A DNA stretch of 64,000 bases from Flammeovirgaceae bacterium UBA2366 (GTDB taxonomy: Bacteria > Bacteroidota > Bacteroidia > Cytophagales > Cyclobacteriaceae), in contig DDTK01000015.1 in NCBI GenBank assembly GCA_002344065.1, positions 1 through 64,000 on the forward strand, written 5' to 3'. The translations under genes and the position numbers were made by a program. Shown piece by piece: positions 25,837-34,306 of the stretch. Position 1 is the first letter of the stretch, and the number at the start of each line of letters is the position of its first letter. A model generated the notes under the pieces. The model saw only the letters and a list, made by a program, of their open reading frames with translations, was not told the DNA's origin and searched no databases.

Positions 25837-26337
25837 ATGCTTAAAAAATTACTATTACCTATTTTTTTATTTTTTGTATTCAACGTTTTAGCACAGGACA
25901 AAATAACCACTTTCATATTGATCCGTCATGCTGAGAAGGCTATGGAACAGAGCACTAATGATCCTGATCTTTCTGCAGCAGGAAAAAAGCGCGCCCAACG
26001 CCTGGCCGACTTACTCAACGAAGGTGAAGTTAGTGCCATCTACAGTACACCCTACAAGCGTACGCGACAAACTGTAGAGCCGTTGGCCGTTAAAAAGGGA
26101 TTAACCGTTCTGGATTATGAGATCAACAAAGAAGAGGAGGTTGACAAAATGATTGCTGCATATGCCGGGGGTACAATTGTGGTGGTGGGACATTCTAACA
26201 CCATACCGTGGATGGCAAATACATTATTGGGTGTGCAGAAGTATTATCCATGGGAAGATGGGGATTACGATAATGTGTGGGTAATTACGGTTGTTGAAAA
26301 AGGTAAATCGGCTAAGCTCCTATGGCTCAATTATTAA
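25837..26337 (+). CDS. Exported histidine phosphatase
   Basis: This 166-residue enzyme belongs to the histidine phosphatase (phosphoglycerate-mutase-like) superfamily. The phospho-acceptor His lies in LIRHAEKA (about residues 30-37), the conserved Arg in STPYKRTRQT (about 70-79), and the second His in VVVGHSNTIPWM (about 125-136). A signal peptide (LPIFLFFVFNVLAQ) indicates periplasmic action, as for AIS-like members. The substrate is unknown. It follows an NTF2-like gene on the same strand. Confidence 0.88.
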   Translation: MLKKLLLPIFLFFVFNVLAQDKITTFILIRHAEKAMEQSTNDPDLSAAGKKRAQRLADLLNEGEVSAIYSTPYKRTRQTVEPLAVKKGLTVLDYEINKEEEVDKMIAAYAGGTIVVVGHSNTIPWMANTLLGVQKYYPWEDGDYDNVWVITVVEKGKSAKLLWLNY

Positions 26338-26394
26338 ATGATACTTATGCTTTAGGTTTGCCACTAAAACACTAACGCGCAAAAAAGGCAGTTA

Positions 26395-26814
26395 TTAACC
26401 ACCAATATTCTTGCTGTACTTTAAAAGCGTTGCCTTGATTTGCTGCCCTCGTTCGTATTTGGTTTTACTTCCGAATATCCCAAAGAAAAATCCTTTTTTA
26501 CCGGTTCCTGCAGCAGCAGATCCGGTGGCCGAACCGGTGGTAGTTAATGATACATCATCAAAGATAATGGCATCGCTACCCTTCTTTTTGGCCTGATCAA
26601 TTATTCTTTTTTGTACAACATCCGAATTTTTTTTCGCACTTACTTCGTACGTAAGCTTTCCCATAATTTCATTAGGTTCTTTAACATCGTTTTCGCGGAA
26701 ATAAATATCAACCCGGGTTGTTTCCGGATATTCTCTGCCAAAGTAAATAATTTGATTGCCACAAGAAGAAAGTACCAGTATGGTGAACAAAAGAAGGGCT
26801 TTTGATATTTTCAT
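26395..26814 (-). CDS. Hypothetical lipoprotein
   Basis: This 139-residue protein has a lipoprotein signal (LLFTILVLSSC, Cys about 18). The mature part reads as an alpha-beta domain with QKRIIDQAKKKGSDAIIFDDV, wording reminiscent of small domains in which a helix is followed by a buried strand (as in YbjQ-like or DUF4156-like lipoproteins). A Gly/Ser/Ala-rich linker follows (SATGSAAAGTGKKG). No function can be assigned. It is convergent with the histidine phosphatase gene. Confidence 0.68.
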   Translation of the reverse strand: MKISKALLLFTILVLSSCGNQIIYFGREYPETTRVDIYFRENDVKEPNEIMGKLTYEVSAKKNSDVVQKRIIDQAKKKGSDAIIFDDVSLTTTGSATGSAAAGTGKKGFFFGIFGSKTKYERGQQIKATLLKYSKNIGG

Positions 26815-26906
26815 GAATGATCAGGTCTATAAGTAAATATTGTATTTTATAAAACGCCTTGCAAATTTAATTTCTGACAGGTCATATTTCTGTTGTAAAT
26901 TTAATT

Positions 26907-27317
26907 GTGCGTACTGTCATCATCATAGTGATATTTTTTCAAGGAATTGTTACCTGGGGGCAGCACGTAGATGAACTTCGCAAGAGCATTTATTTTGGAG
27001 GTGGTAGTTATTATGTAGATGAATTCCAGGCAGAGGATCTTTTTCATTGGTTAGATTCAATCCCCAACTTACTGGATAAATACGAGATCCATTTGATCAG
27101 TCATACCGATCCCATTGGCGGCAAGCAATACAATGAATGGCTATCCAAAATGCGAAGCGAAGCCGTACAGGCATTATTAATTCAACGGGAAATCCCCGAG
27201 CATAAAATTTCTGTAAAGGATTGGGGCTTGGAAAACCCTGTGTTTCGCAATGATACCCGCAAGGGCATGAGTTTGAACCGCAGGGTTGATGTAATACTTT
27301 ACCCAATCATATTTTAG
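26907..27317 (+). CDS. OmpA-like peptidoglycan-associated domain protein
   Basis: The 136-residue protein consists of a signal peptide and a single OmpA C-terminal-like domain. Core features are IHLISHTDPIGGKQYNEWLSKMRSEAV, in which Thr-Asp and the Arg are used for peptidoglycan binding, and the closing motif SLNRRVDV. It starts at a GTG at 26907. Most OmpA-like proteins carry additional domains; this one is only the binding module and so probably acts as a small periplasmic anchor. The next gene begins after about 135 bases. Confidence 0.8.
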   Translation: MRTVIIIVIFFQGIVTWGQHVDELRKSIYFGGGSYYVDEFQAEDLFHWLDSIPNLLDKYEIHLISHTDPIGGKQYNEWLSKMRSEAVQALLIQREIPEHKISVKDWGLENPVFRNDTRKGMSLNRRVDVILYPIIF

Positions 27318-27453
27318 CTGACCTGTCCGGTTTCAGACACCTTTTTTCAATTGCGGACGCTGTGCCGTGCAACTTAGCTCTATTTTCTGCGTCTAATGAC
27401 CAATACTGCCCTTGGCACCATATTAGCCTTTGGGGAGCTAACCCTTTACATCG

Positions 27454-28131
27454 ATGATAAAACTACGGGATATTGACAAGTTTATTGATTCTCGCTTTCA
27501 GCGAACCTTCATTTTGAAAGGCGTTAACCTGGATGTTGAGCAAGGTGAATTTCTAACCATTATGGGCCCCAGCGGGGCAGGTAAATCCACTTTAATGAAT
27601 ATAATCGGCATGCTGGATGAGCCTTCTGCAGGGGAGTACTATTTCTATGATCAGCCGGTACACAAGCTAAAGGAAAAGCAGAAGTCGGAGATGCACAAAA
27701 ACCACATAGGGTTTATTTTCCAGGCCTATCACCTCATTGATGAACTTACCGTGTATGAAAATATCGAAACACCATTATTGTATAAAGGTGTAAGTGGCAG
27801 CCAGCGTAAAAGTATGGTTGCTGAAATGCTCGACCGGTTTAATATGGTGGCTAAAAAGGATTTGTTTCCCGAACAACTTTCGGGTGGACAACAGCAATTG
27901 GTGGGTATCGCCCGCGCTATAGTAGGACAACCAAAAATGTTATTAGCCGATGAACCTACCGGTAATCTTCATTCCGATCAGGGTAAACACATTATGGATA
28001 TTTTTCAAAAGTTGAATGAGGAGGGTATGACCATCATTCAGGTAACACACTCGGAAGAAAATGCACAACGTGGTAAACGTATTGTGCGCGTTGCAGATGG
28101 TGCGATTGTCTCAGATGAAAAAGTTGGTTGA
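27454..28131 (+). CDS. LolD/MacB-type ABC transporter ATPase
   Basis: This 225-residue protein is an ABC ATPase of the MacB/LolD class. It has Walker A (GPSGAGKST, about residues 38-46), signature LSGGQQQ (about 141-147), Walker B (MLLADEPTGNL, about 162-172) and the switch His in IQVTHSEE. Such ATPases drive mechanotransmission permeases that extract lipoproteins or expel compounds. No permease gene is next to it; the following gene codes for a TolC-type protein. The permease at 37.9 kb belongs to the right class, so it could be a partner, which is a guess. Confidence 0.9.
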   Translation: MIKLRDIDKFIDSRFQRTFILKGVNLDVEQGEFLTIMGPSGAGKSTLMNIIGMLDEPSAGEYYFYDQPVHKLKEKQKSEMHKNHIGFIFQAYHLIDELTVYENIETPLLYKGVSGSQRKSMVAEMLDRFNMVAKKDLFPEQLSGGQQQLVGIARAIVGQPKMLLADEPTGNLHSDQGKHIMDIFQKLNEEGMTIIQVTHSEENAQRGKRIVRVADGAIVSDEKVG

Positions 28132-28152
28132 AAAGTTTTTAAGGTATCGATT

Positions 28153-29490
28153 ATGAAATATTCATTAGTCACTATAATATTTATTAGCTGTGCGGCATCT
28201 TCCTTTGCTCAACTGCAGCTTACCTATAACGAGGCGCTCACGATAGCGTTGCAGAAGAATGTTGATTTTAATATTCAACAAAATGAAGTTGAACGGGCAT
28301 CTGCTCAACGCCTGCAAAGCATAATGGATATGGCGCCCAGCCTACGGGCCTCCGCAGATTTTTTCGATCGGAGAGGCAGGCAACAAATTCAAAATCCTGA
28401 AACCAATCAGGTTGAATTTTTGGATGTTGTATCAGAGAATATTGATGCCCGGATCAGTGCCAGCCTTCCCTTGTTCGGTGGGTTAAATCGCATTCAAACA
28501 TTACGGGCCAGTCAGAGCAATATGCAAGCACAAACATATAGTGTTGAAAGAACCAAGCAGACTACCATTTTCAATGTGTCGCAGCAGTACCTTCAGGTAT
28601 TATTGAGCGAGGAACTCTACCGGATCGCACAAGATAATCATCGCAATCAATCTGAAAATCTGAAACGAATAGAAGGCCTGGTAGAGGTTGGGGCGCTTGC
28701 CATTGTTGATAAATACAATCAGTTAGCTGAAGTAAAGCGGTTGGAATCACTGATGATTCGTGCCTGGAGTGGGTACGAAAGCGATAAACTTATTCTTGCA
28801 CAAACCTTACAACTCGAGCCCGGAACTGAGTTTAAGTTAGTAAACCCTGGTATTTCAATTGAATCCGTATTAACCCTTGAAATAGATTTAGATGCGTTAT
28901 ACCAGACTGCTTTAACCAGCCGTCCGGATTACAATCAGCAAAAGCAGGTAGTACTGCGCAACACCCGCACAGTTAGCGCCTTTCGTGGCAACTACTTTCC
29001 TACTGTGTCGGCCTTCTATACCTATGGATCATTCTATAATTCCAGAATTCCTTTTAGTCTGAATGAGCAAATGCGTACGGTTAATCCATACCATTTTTAT
29101 GGCTTTTCATTGAGTGTACCCATTCTAACAGGGTTCGCTACGCGTACACAGGTGCAATCCGCCAAGATAGACAGGGATAATAGCTTATTGCAGGAAAATA
29201 ACCTGAAAACAATAATCTATCGTGATGTGAAAACAGCCTATCAGAATTTTGAAGCAGCTAAGGCACAATACCTGGCAGCTGTAGTCCAGTTTGAGGCTGC
29301 AAATGGCGCCTATAACCTCGAAAAAGAGCGCTATGAGCTGGGTTTATCAGCCTTTTTTGAGTTTTCTCAGGCAAGCAATGCACTCATTCAAGGCCAGGCG
29401 GCTAAAGCGCAGGCTGAGTTTACCTTAATGTTCCAGGAAACTATTCTGAACTACCAGATAGGCCAATTAAAACTTGATGGGGCTAAATAG
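28153..29490 (+). CDS. TolC-family outer-membrane efflux protein
   Basis: The 445-residue product has a signal peptide (FISCAASSFAQ) and two related halves, as in TolC trimers: LTYNEALTIALQKN near residue 23 and long alternating helices with Q/A/E-rich heptads, plus strand regions rich in Ser, Tyr and Phe (GNYFPTVSAFYTYGSFY). It forms a channel through the outer membrane for a tripartite exporter. It follows the ABC ATPase gene by 21 bases, but neither an adaptor (HlyD/MacA type) nor a permease gene is present nearby, so the rest of the pump must be encoded elsewhere. Confidence 0.92.
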   Translation: MKYSLVTIIFISCAASSFAQLQLTYNEALTIALQKNVDFNIQQNEVERASAQRLQSIMDMAPSLRASADFFDRRGRQQIQNPETNQVEFLDVVSENIDARISASLPLFGGLNRIQTLRASQSNMQAQTYSVERTKQTTIFNVSQQYLQVLLSEELYRIAQDNHRNQSENLKRIEGLVEVGALAIVDKYNQLAEVKRLESLMIRAWSGYESDKLILAQTLQLEPGTEFKLVNPGISIESVLTLEIDLDALYQTALTSRPDYNQQKQVVLRNTRTVSAFRGNYFPTVSAFYTYGSFYNSRIPFSLNEQMRTVNPYHFYGFSLSVPILTGFATRTQVQSAKIDRDNSLLQENNLKTIIYRDVKTAYQNFEAAKAQYLAAVVQFEAANGAYNLEKERYELGLSAFFEFSQASNALIQGQAAKAQAEFTLMFQETILNYQIGQLKLDGAK

Positions 29491-29510
29491 GCCAAAATGA
29501 TATAATTTTT

Positions 29511-29547
29511 TACCTTTGCAGCCCTGCTAAGTAAGCGGGGCTTTTTT
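29511..29547 (+). promoter_or_regulatory. rpsA promoter overlapping a terminator-like hairpin
   Basis: TACCTTTG (29511-29518) is an exact TAnnTTTG -7 box. It is followed at once by GCCCTGC (29521-29527), which pairs with GCGGGGC (29535-29541) and runs into six T. The hairpin would stop transcripts coming from the TolC gene, while new transcripts from this promoter would start inside it and escape. A -33 box is not clear. Confidence 0.6.
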
Positions 29548-29636
29548 GTTGAAATTCAGCGAAAAGGCTATGTAAAACAAAGGTTGCTGAATGCCTGCCC
29601 GGCAACGGCAATGTAAACAGGGCAAACACCATATTT

Positions 29637-31634
29637 ATGGCAAAAGAAAAATCTAAACTGGCTGCTGACGAGAAAGAAGAAATCAAAGCTGTCAAAAAGA
29701 AAGTAGTAGAAGAAAACGTTTCAGTTGAAATCGATGAGATTGATCCATTGGCTGAAGTAAAAGCGCTGGAAAAGGAAGAAATTGAGTCGGAAGCGATTCC
29801 CGTAACGGAACTGCGTAAGGCTGTTAAGGCAATGGCGGTTCCAGGTGAATTCGATTGGGATGCTTATCAAACCAAAGGCTTTGGCGAAGGCTATTCAGCC
29901 AACGACCGTGACCAGATGGAGAAACTCTATGCTGGCACTGTAACTACTGTTGATAGCGGTGAAGTGGTAGATGGAATTGTGGTAGGCATTAACGACCGTG
30001 ATGTGATTTTAAATATTGGATTTAAGTCTGATGGTCTGGTACCATTGGCTGAATTCAAAGATGTACCCAACTTGAAAATTGGTGACAAAGTTGAGATCTT
30101 CATTGAAGAACGTGAAGACTTAATGGGTCAACTGGTGCTTAGCCGCAGAAAGGCGAAGCTGGTGAAGGGCTGGGAGCGCATTCAAAAAGCGTTGGATGAA
30201 GATCTGGTGATTGAAGGTTTTGTAAAACGCAGAACTAAGGGTGGACTTATTGTGGATGTTTACGGTATTGAAGCTTTCTTACCGGGTTCACAAATTGATG
30301 TTAAGCCTATCCGCGATTTTGATATTTATGTGAACAAGTCGATGGAAGTGAAAGTGGTGAAAATCAACTACACCAACGACAACGTAGTGGTATCGCACAA
30401 AGTACTGATCGAGAAAGATCTGGAAGAGCAAAAGGTAGCCATCCTCAGCAACCTGGAAAAAGGTCAGGTGTTGGAAGGAACGATTAAGAACATGACCAAC
30501 TTTGGAGTGTTTATCGACCTGGGTGGTGTTGATGGATTATTGCACATTACCGATATATCATGGGGCCGTATTAACCATCCTGAAGAAGTATTGAAACTTG
30601 ATCAGGTGGTTAAAGTGGTGGTGCTTGAGTTTGATGGTGAGAAGAAACGCATCAGCCTTGGCATGAAACAACTTACTGAGCACCCTTGGGCGTCATTACC
30701 TGCAGACATCACAGTAGGATCGAAAGTAAAAGGCAAGATTGTAAATGTAGCCGATTACGGTGCGTTCCTTGAGCTTCAACCCGGTGTTGAAGGCCTGATC
30801 CACGTAAGTGAAATGAGCTGGTCGCAACATTTACGCAACCCGCAAGACTTTATGAAAGTAGGGGATGAGGTTGAGGCTGTTGTGCTAACCATCGATCGTG
30901 AAGAAAGAAAGATGTCGCTGGGTATAAAGCAACTTTCGGAAGACCCCTGGACACGTCAGGATGTTCTGACGAAGTATGCCATTGGAACCCGGCACGAAGG
31001 TGTTGTGCGTAACCTAACCAATTTTGGTTTATTCATTGAACTGGAAGAAGGTATTGATGGGCTGGTGCACGTTTCTGACTTAAGCTGGACCAAGAAGATC
31101 AAGCATCCTTCAGAATTTGTAAAGGTCGGTGATAAATTACAGGTAGTGGTGTTGGAGCTTGACGCTGCAAACCGTAGACTGGCCCTCAGCCACAAACACC
31201 TGGAAGAAAATCCCTGGGATACTTTTGAAACCGTATTTACTATTGGATCGGTACATAAGTGCACCGTAATCAGCAAGAATGATAAAGGTGCCGTGTTGGA
31301 ATTACCTTACGGTATTGAAGGATTCTGCGCAACCAAAAATCTGGTGAAGGAAGATGAGGGAAAAATTGAAGTAGGTGATTCACTCGACTTCAAAGTGCTG
31401 GAGTTTTCAAAAGAAGACCGCAGAATTTCTTTGTCGCATAAGGCTATTTTCTCTGCAGAGGATGACAAACAGCCTGCTGCCAAGAAGAAAGCTGCTCCGG
31501 CATCAAAGGGTAAAACCATTGATAAGATCAACCAGGAAGTTGAGAAATCAACATTGGGTGACCTTGAAGCGCTGAGTGCATTGAAAGATAAAATGAATGC
31601 ACCCAAAACTACCGGTGAATCTAAATCAGAATAA
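29637..31634 (+). CDS. rpsA: 30S ribosomal protein S1
   Basis: Ribosomal protein S1 helps mRNA reach the ribosome, which matters in a phylum with weak Shine-Dalgarno sites. Six S1 RNA-binding domains can be read: starting near residues 97, 184, 268, 354, 441 and 526 (for example EGTIKNMTNFGVFIDLGGVDGLLHI). A charged N-terminal extension of about 90 residues and a Lys/Ala-rich C-terminal tail are typical for Bacteroidota, which is why the protein reaches 665 residues compared with about 557 in E. coli. Its promoter overlaps a terminator-like hairpin, and tRNA-Cys follows 44 bases after the stop codon. Confidence 0.96.
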   Translation: MAKEKSKLAADEKEEIKAVKKKVVEENVSVEIDEIDPLAEVKALEKEEIESEAIPVTELRKAVKAMAVPGEFDWDAYQTKGFGEGYSANDRDQMEKLYAGTVTTVDSGEVVDGIVVGINDRDVILNIGFKSDGLVPLAEFKDVPNLKIGDKVEIFIEEREDLMGQLVLSRRKAKLVKGWERIQKALDEDLVIEGFVKRRTKGGLIVDVYGIEAFLPGSQIDVKPIRDFDIYVNKSMEVKVVKINYTNDNVVVSHKVLIEKDLEEQKVAILSNLEKGQVLEGTIKNMTNFGVFIDLGGVDGLLHITDISWGRINHPEEVLKLDQVVKVVVLEFDGEKKRISLGMKQLTEHPWASLPADITVGSKVKGKIVNVADYGAFLELQPGVEGLIHVSEMSWSQHLRNPQDFMKVGDEVEAVVLTIDREERKMSLGIKQLSEDPWTRQDVLTKYAIGTRHEGVVRNLTNFGLFIELEEGIDGLVHVSDLSWTKKIKHPSEFVKVGDKLQVVVLELDAANRRLALSHKHLEENPWDTFETVFTIGSVHKCTVISKNDKGAVLELPYGIEGFCATKNLVKEDEGKIEVGDSLDFKVLEFSKEDRRISLSHKAIFSAEDDKQPAAKKKAAPASKGKTIDKINQEVEKSTLGDLEALSALKDKMNAPKTTGESKSE

Positions 31635-31678
31635 TTAATTTTAGGTATTAGTCATGTTAAGTGGCTAATACCTTTTCT

Positions 31679-31749
31679 GGTCTCGTGGCCGAGTGGCTAG
31701 GCTGAGCTCTGCAAAAGCTCCTACAGCGGTTCGAATCCGCTCGAGACCT
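31679..31749 (+). tRNA. tRNA-Cys (GCA)
   Basis: A 71-base cloverleaf is clear. The acceptor stem pairs GGTCTCG (31679-31685) with CGAGACC (31742-31748), and the discriminator is T, the base that cysteinyl-tRNA synthetase requires as U73. The anticodon stem-loop GAGCT-CTGCAAA-AGCTC shows anticodon GCA, and the T arm is GCGGTTCGAATCCGC. The CCA end is not encoded. Confidence 0.96.
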
Positions 31750-31752
31750 CTA

Positions 31753-31783
31753 AAAGCCCTCAGTCTGTTGGACTGGGGGCTTT
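31753..31783. terminator. Terminator hairpin after tRNA-Cys
   Basis: AAAGCCCTCAGTC pairs with GACTGGGGGCTTT (13 pairs with one G-T) around a five-base loop. It ends the tRNA transcript and probably also the convergent tauE-like transcript. Confidence 0.85.
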
Positions 31784-31803
31784 GTGCTTTTATAATGTTG
31801 ACG

Positions 31804-32559
31804 TTAATCAAAAAACCACAGCTTTAAAGCCAGGCCAATAACGGTAACAACCATTACCCGTTTTATCCACACCTCGCCTTTGTCCACACTCCAACGGCTG
31901 GCGTACCAACCACCAAAACCCTGGCCAACCGCCAAGGTGAGTCCCATAAGCCATTCAATTTTTCCTTCTATAGCAAATACAATAATGGCAACACCTGTGT
32001 ACACAATAGCAGCAAATACCTTTACGTAGTTTGTTTTTACAAGTCCTAAATGGTTGATGTTAGTGAGCACAGCAATTACCAGAAAGCCAATGCCAGCCTG
32101 GATGAAGCCGCCATACACGCCCAGAAAAAAGAAGGCTAGTATGCCAAATGCCTGGTGTTTAAAACTCAGGCGTTCAGGGCGATCTGTTTTTTTTGTCCGG
32201 GGTTCCGCAACAATGCTGATCACCACCAGAACCATAATAATGGCCAGGATGCGATTGAATAGAGAATCACTAATATCAACAGCCAGCTTAGCCCCTAAAA
32301 ATCCTCCAGCCAGTGATGCCACGCCCAGATACAGACTGTACGGAAACGGCAGTTTGATGCCCTTGCTGTTGAATCCGGTAACGGCAAAGATGTTTTGCGC
32401 AAGTATGGCCACCCGGCTGGTAGCATTGGCCACAGAGCCAGGCAGGCCCATGAAAATTAACACCGGCAAACTGATAAGGGAGCCGCCACCGGCCACCGTG
32501 TTCAGGAAACCCGAAATAAATCCGATGAAAATAAGAAATGCAGCGGTCAGGGTTTCCAT
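31804..32559 (-). CDS. TauE/SafE-family sulfite/sulfonate exporter-like permease
   Basis: This 251-residue membrane protein shows eight hydrophobic segments and the repeated TauE/SafE signature GFxxGxxNTVAGGGSL (FISGFLNTVAGGGSLISLPVLI, about residues 15-36) with a second copy around GGFIQAGIGFLVIAVL (about 153-168). The family moves anions such as sulfite, sulfoacetate or taurine-derived compounds across the inner membrane; the actual substrate cannot be told. It is the most downstream gene of a minus-strand run beginning with the SDR gene, 17 bases away. Confidence 0.9.
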   Translation of the reverse strand: METLTAAFLIFIGFISGFLNTVAGGGSLISLPVLIFMGLPGSVANATSRVAILAQNIFAVTGFNSKGIKLPFPYSLYLGVASLAGGFLGAKLAVDISDSLFNRILAIIMVLVVISIVAEPRTKKTDRPERLSFKHQAFGILAFFFLGVYGGFIQAGIGFLVIAVLTNINHLGLVKTNYVKVFAAIVYTGVAIIVFAIEGKIEWLMGLTLAVGQGFGGWYASRWSVDKGEVWIKRVMVVTVIGLALKLWFFD

Positions 32560-32576
32560 GAATGGCCTTGAAAGGT

Positions 32577-33386
32577 CTAACGCACTTGTGCTTTCCGAAT
32601 AATGCGGGCCAACAGGTTGGGGAAGAGGCGCTTCAGGTAAACGGCCGTAGTTTCTTTCATGCCCGCGATGTACACCTCGTTCTTTTTGGCTTCAATGGCA
32701 CGTACCATTTTTTTGGCGAGTACTTCAGGAGGCAAGCCCGCAGCGGTGGTCGGATCCATTTTTTCATTTTTGCTGCCATCGCCCACCAGGGCATTGATGG
32801 AAACGTTGGTACGTATCCAGCCAGGGCAAACCAGTGTTACATAAATAGCCGGACTTTCATTCCAGAGCTCTGCGCGTAGCGCATCAAAAAATCCGTGCAA
32901 GGCATGCTTGGCAGCCGAGTAACCGGTGCGGTACGGGGTTCCCACTTTTCCGGTAATGCTGGTAATGGTTACATAATGGCCTTGCTTACGTTTAATAAAG
33001 TGTGGAATAAGATTTTTGGTTAACGCGATCTGACCAAAGTAGTCTACTTCCATTACCCTGCGATCAACATCAAGAATGGTATCTTTGGCCAAACTACGCT
33101 GACTAATGCCACCATTGTTCACCAGCACATCCACATGACCGAACAATTGAATGGCCGCTTCCGCAGATAGTTGAAGTGTGTCCGGCTTACTCAGGTCTAG
33201 CGGCAGGGTACGAATATCTGCCTGCGCTTGTGCTGGGCAGTTTCCTTTTACACGTTCCAATTCTTCTTTTCTGCGCGATGACAGGATGAGTTTGTTGCCG
33301 CGTTTGGCTAATTCGTATGTGAGCGCCTCGCCAATGCCGGATGATGCCCCGGTGATCCAGATTACTTTGCCTTTAAGTTTTGTCAT
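32577..33386 (-). CDS. Short-chain dehydrogenase/reductase
   Basis: The 269-residue protein is a classical SDR. It has the nucleotide-binding motif TGASSGIG (residues 12-19), NNGG (about 91-94) and the catalytic Ser-Tyr-Lys set in ITSITGKVGTPYRTGYSAAK (about 142-161). The basic residues after the first strand (SSRRKEEL) favour NADP(H). The C-terminal part fits the DHRS7-like group that acts on steroids or other lipids in animals, but the bacterial substrate is unknown. It starts at an ATG and probably shares a transcript with the TauE-like gene. Confidence 0.92.
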   Translation of the reverse strand: MTKLKGKVIWITGASSGIGEALTYELAKRGNKLILSSRRKEELERVKGNCPAQAQADIRTLPLDLSKPDTLQLSAEAAIQLFGHVDVLVNNGGISQRSLAKDTILDVDRRVMEVDYFGQIALTKNLIPHFIKRKQGHYVTITSITGKVGTPYRTGYSAAKHALHGFFDALRAELWNESPAIYVTLVCPGWIRTNVSINALVGDGSKNEKMDPTTAAGLPPEVLAKKMVRAIEAKKNEVYIAGMKETTAVYLKRLFPNLLARIIRKAQVR

Positions 33387-33407
33387 AGTGTTTTAACGAA
33401 CTCGAAA

Positions 33408-33770
33408 TTATTTTTTATTCACCTCAGCGTATACCCATATGGTATAAACACCCAACGCGGTACCAATCGGAAAGGAAAAAAGTTTAAAGCAGCCCATGAT
33501 GAGTAACAGGGTTAATGCCCACGACCGATGCTGAAGCAACGCAACTCCACCAATGACGGAGGGAACGGCAAACAACAGAATGAGGATCCAGAACAAACCT
33601 GGAATAGCCCAACCCAATAGCTCAAGAATCCAGGCGCCATCAGGACCTGCTTCATCGGCTATCAGCGGAAACAGGGTTGAAAGAAAAAGTCCAAGTCCGC
33701 CCAGAATTAAAACCTGGAATGAACCCGAAACTATGTACAAGATGGCGAGAATGCGTTTGTGTGAATCCAT
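33408..33770 (-). CDS. Small four-helix membrane protein
   Basis: This 120-residue protein has four predicted membrane helices (about residues 8-32, 45-68, 72-88 and 92-115) separated by short polar loops, with SHKRILAILYIVSGS at the start. The general look is that of small integral membrane proteins common in this phylum, with no catalytic motif. It sits three bases from the folA stop codon on the same strand and so is almost certainly co-transcribed with it. Function is unknown. Confidence 0.72.
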   Translation of the reverse strand: MDSHKRILAILYIVSGSFQVLILGGLGLFLSTLFPLIADEAGPDGAWILELLGWAIPGLFWILILLFAVPSVIGGVALLQHRSWALTLLLIMGCFKLFSFPIGTALGVYTIWVYAEVNKK

Positions 33771-33773
33771 TTG

Positions 33774-34280
33774 TCAGGAATTTATTTTTTGATAAACAAC
33801 AAAATCGAACGGATACCGGTGTCGATCATCAGCCGGGTGATGGAGTCGCGAAACTTCTTTCCATGAACGTGTATCAAATTCGGGGAAGTACGTATCGCCA
33901 TCCAGCGTAGCCAGAATTTCGGTCAGGTAAAGTTTGTTGGCCTTTGGCATGCCTTGCCGGTAAATTTCAGCGCCACCAATGATGAAGATTTCATCGGTAA
34001 CAATATTGGTAGCTTCGTCCAGTGCTTCCTCCAAGGAGTGAACCACAATACAGCCAGCTGCAACAAAATCGCGTTGACGGGTCACTACAATGTTGGTACG
34101 ATTTGGCAACGGTCTGAATTTTTCAGGAATGGAATCGTAATTCTTTCTGCCCATAATAACCGGATGCCCTTTGGTGGTTTGCATGAAGTACTTCATGTCA
34201 TCAGGCAGGTGCCAGGGCAGGTCATTGTTTTTTCCGATTACGCGGTTTTGAGTGAGTGCTGCAATAATAGAGATAGTCAT
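33774..34280 (-). CDS. folA: Dihydrofolate reductase
   Basis: This is the main DHFR, which reduces dihydrofolate to tetrahydrofolate with NADPH. MTISIIAALTQNRVIGKNNDLPWHLPDDMKYF opens the protein; the catalytic acid is the Asp in LPDDM (about residue 27), and the NADPH-binding MGRKNYDSIP (about 43-52) and IIGGAEIYRQ (about 95-104) are intact. At 168 residues the length is normal. thyA is not adjacent. It lies in a minus-strand run with a small membrane protein, an outer-membrane-like protein and fmt. Confidence 0.96.
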   Translation of the reverse strand: MTISIIAALTQNRVIGKNNDLPWHLPDDMKYFMQTTKGHPVIMGRKNYDSIPEKFRPLPNRTNIVVTRQRDFVAAGCIVVHSLEEALDEATNIVTDEIFIIGGAEIYRQGMPKANKLYLTEILATLDGDTYFPEFDTRSWKEVSRLHHPADDRHRYPFDFVVYQKINS

Positions 34281-34306
34281 TTACCTTATTTAAAAAGGAT
34301 TGTGTG

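Noticed and set aside
27397..27474. 25-codon frame starting MTNTALGTILAFGELTLY before the ABC ATPase gene
   Set aside because: It runs into the start of the ATPase gene in another frame, has no recognisable feature, and nothing supports translation.
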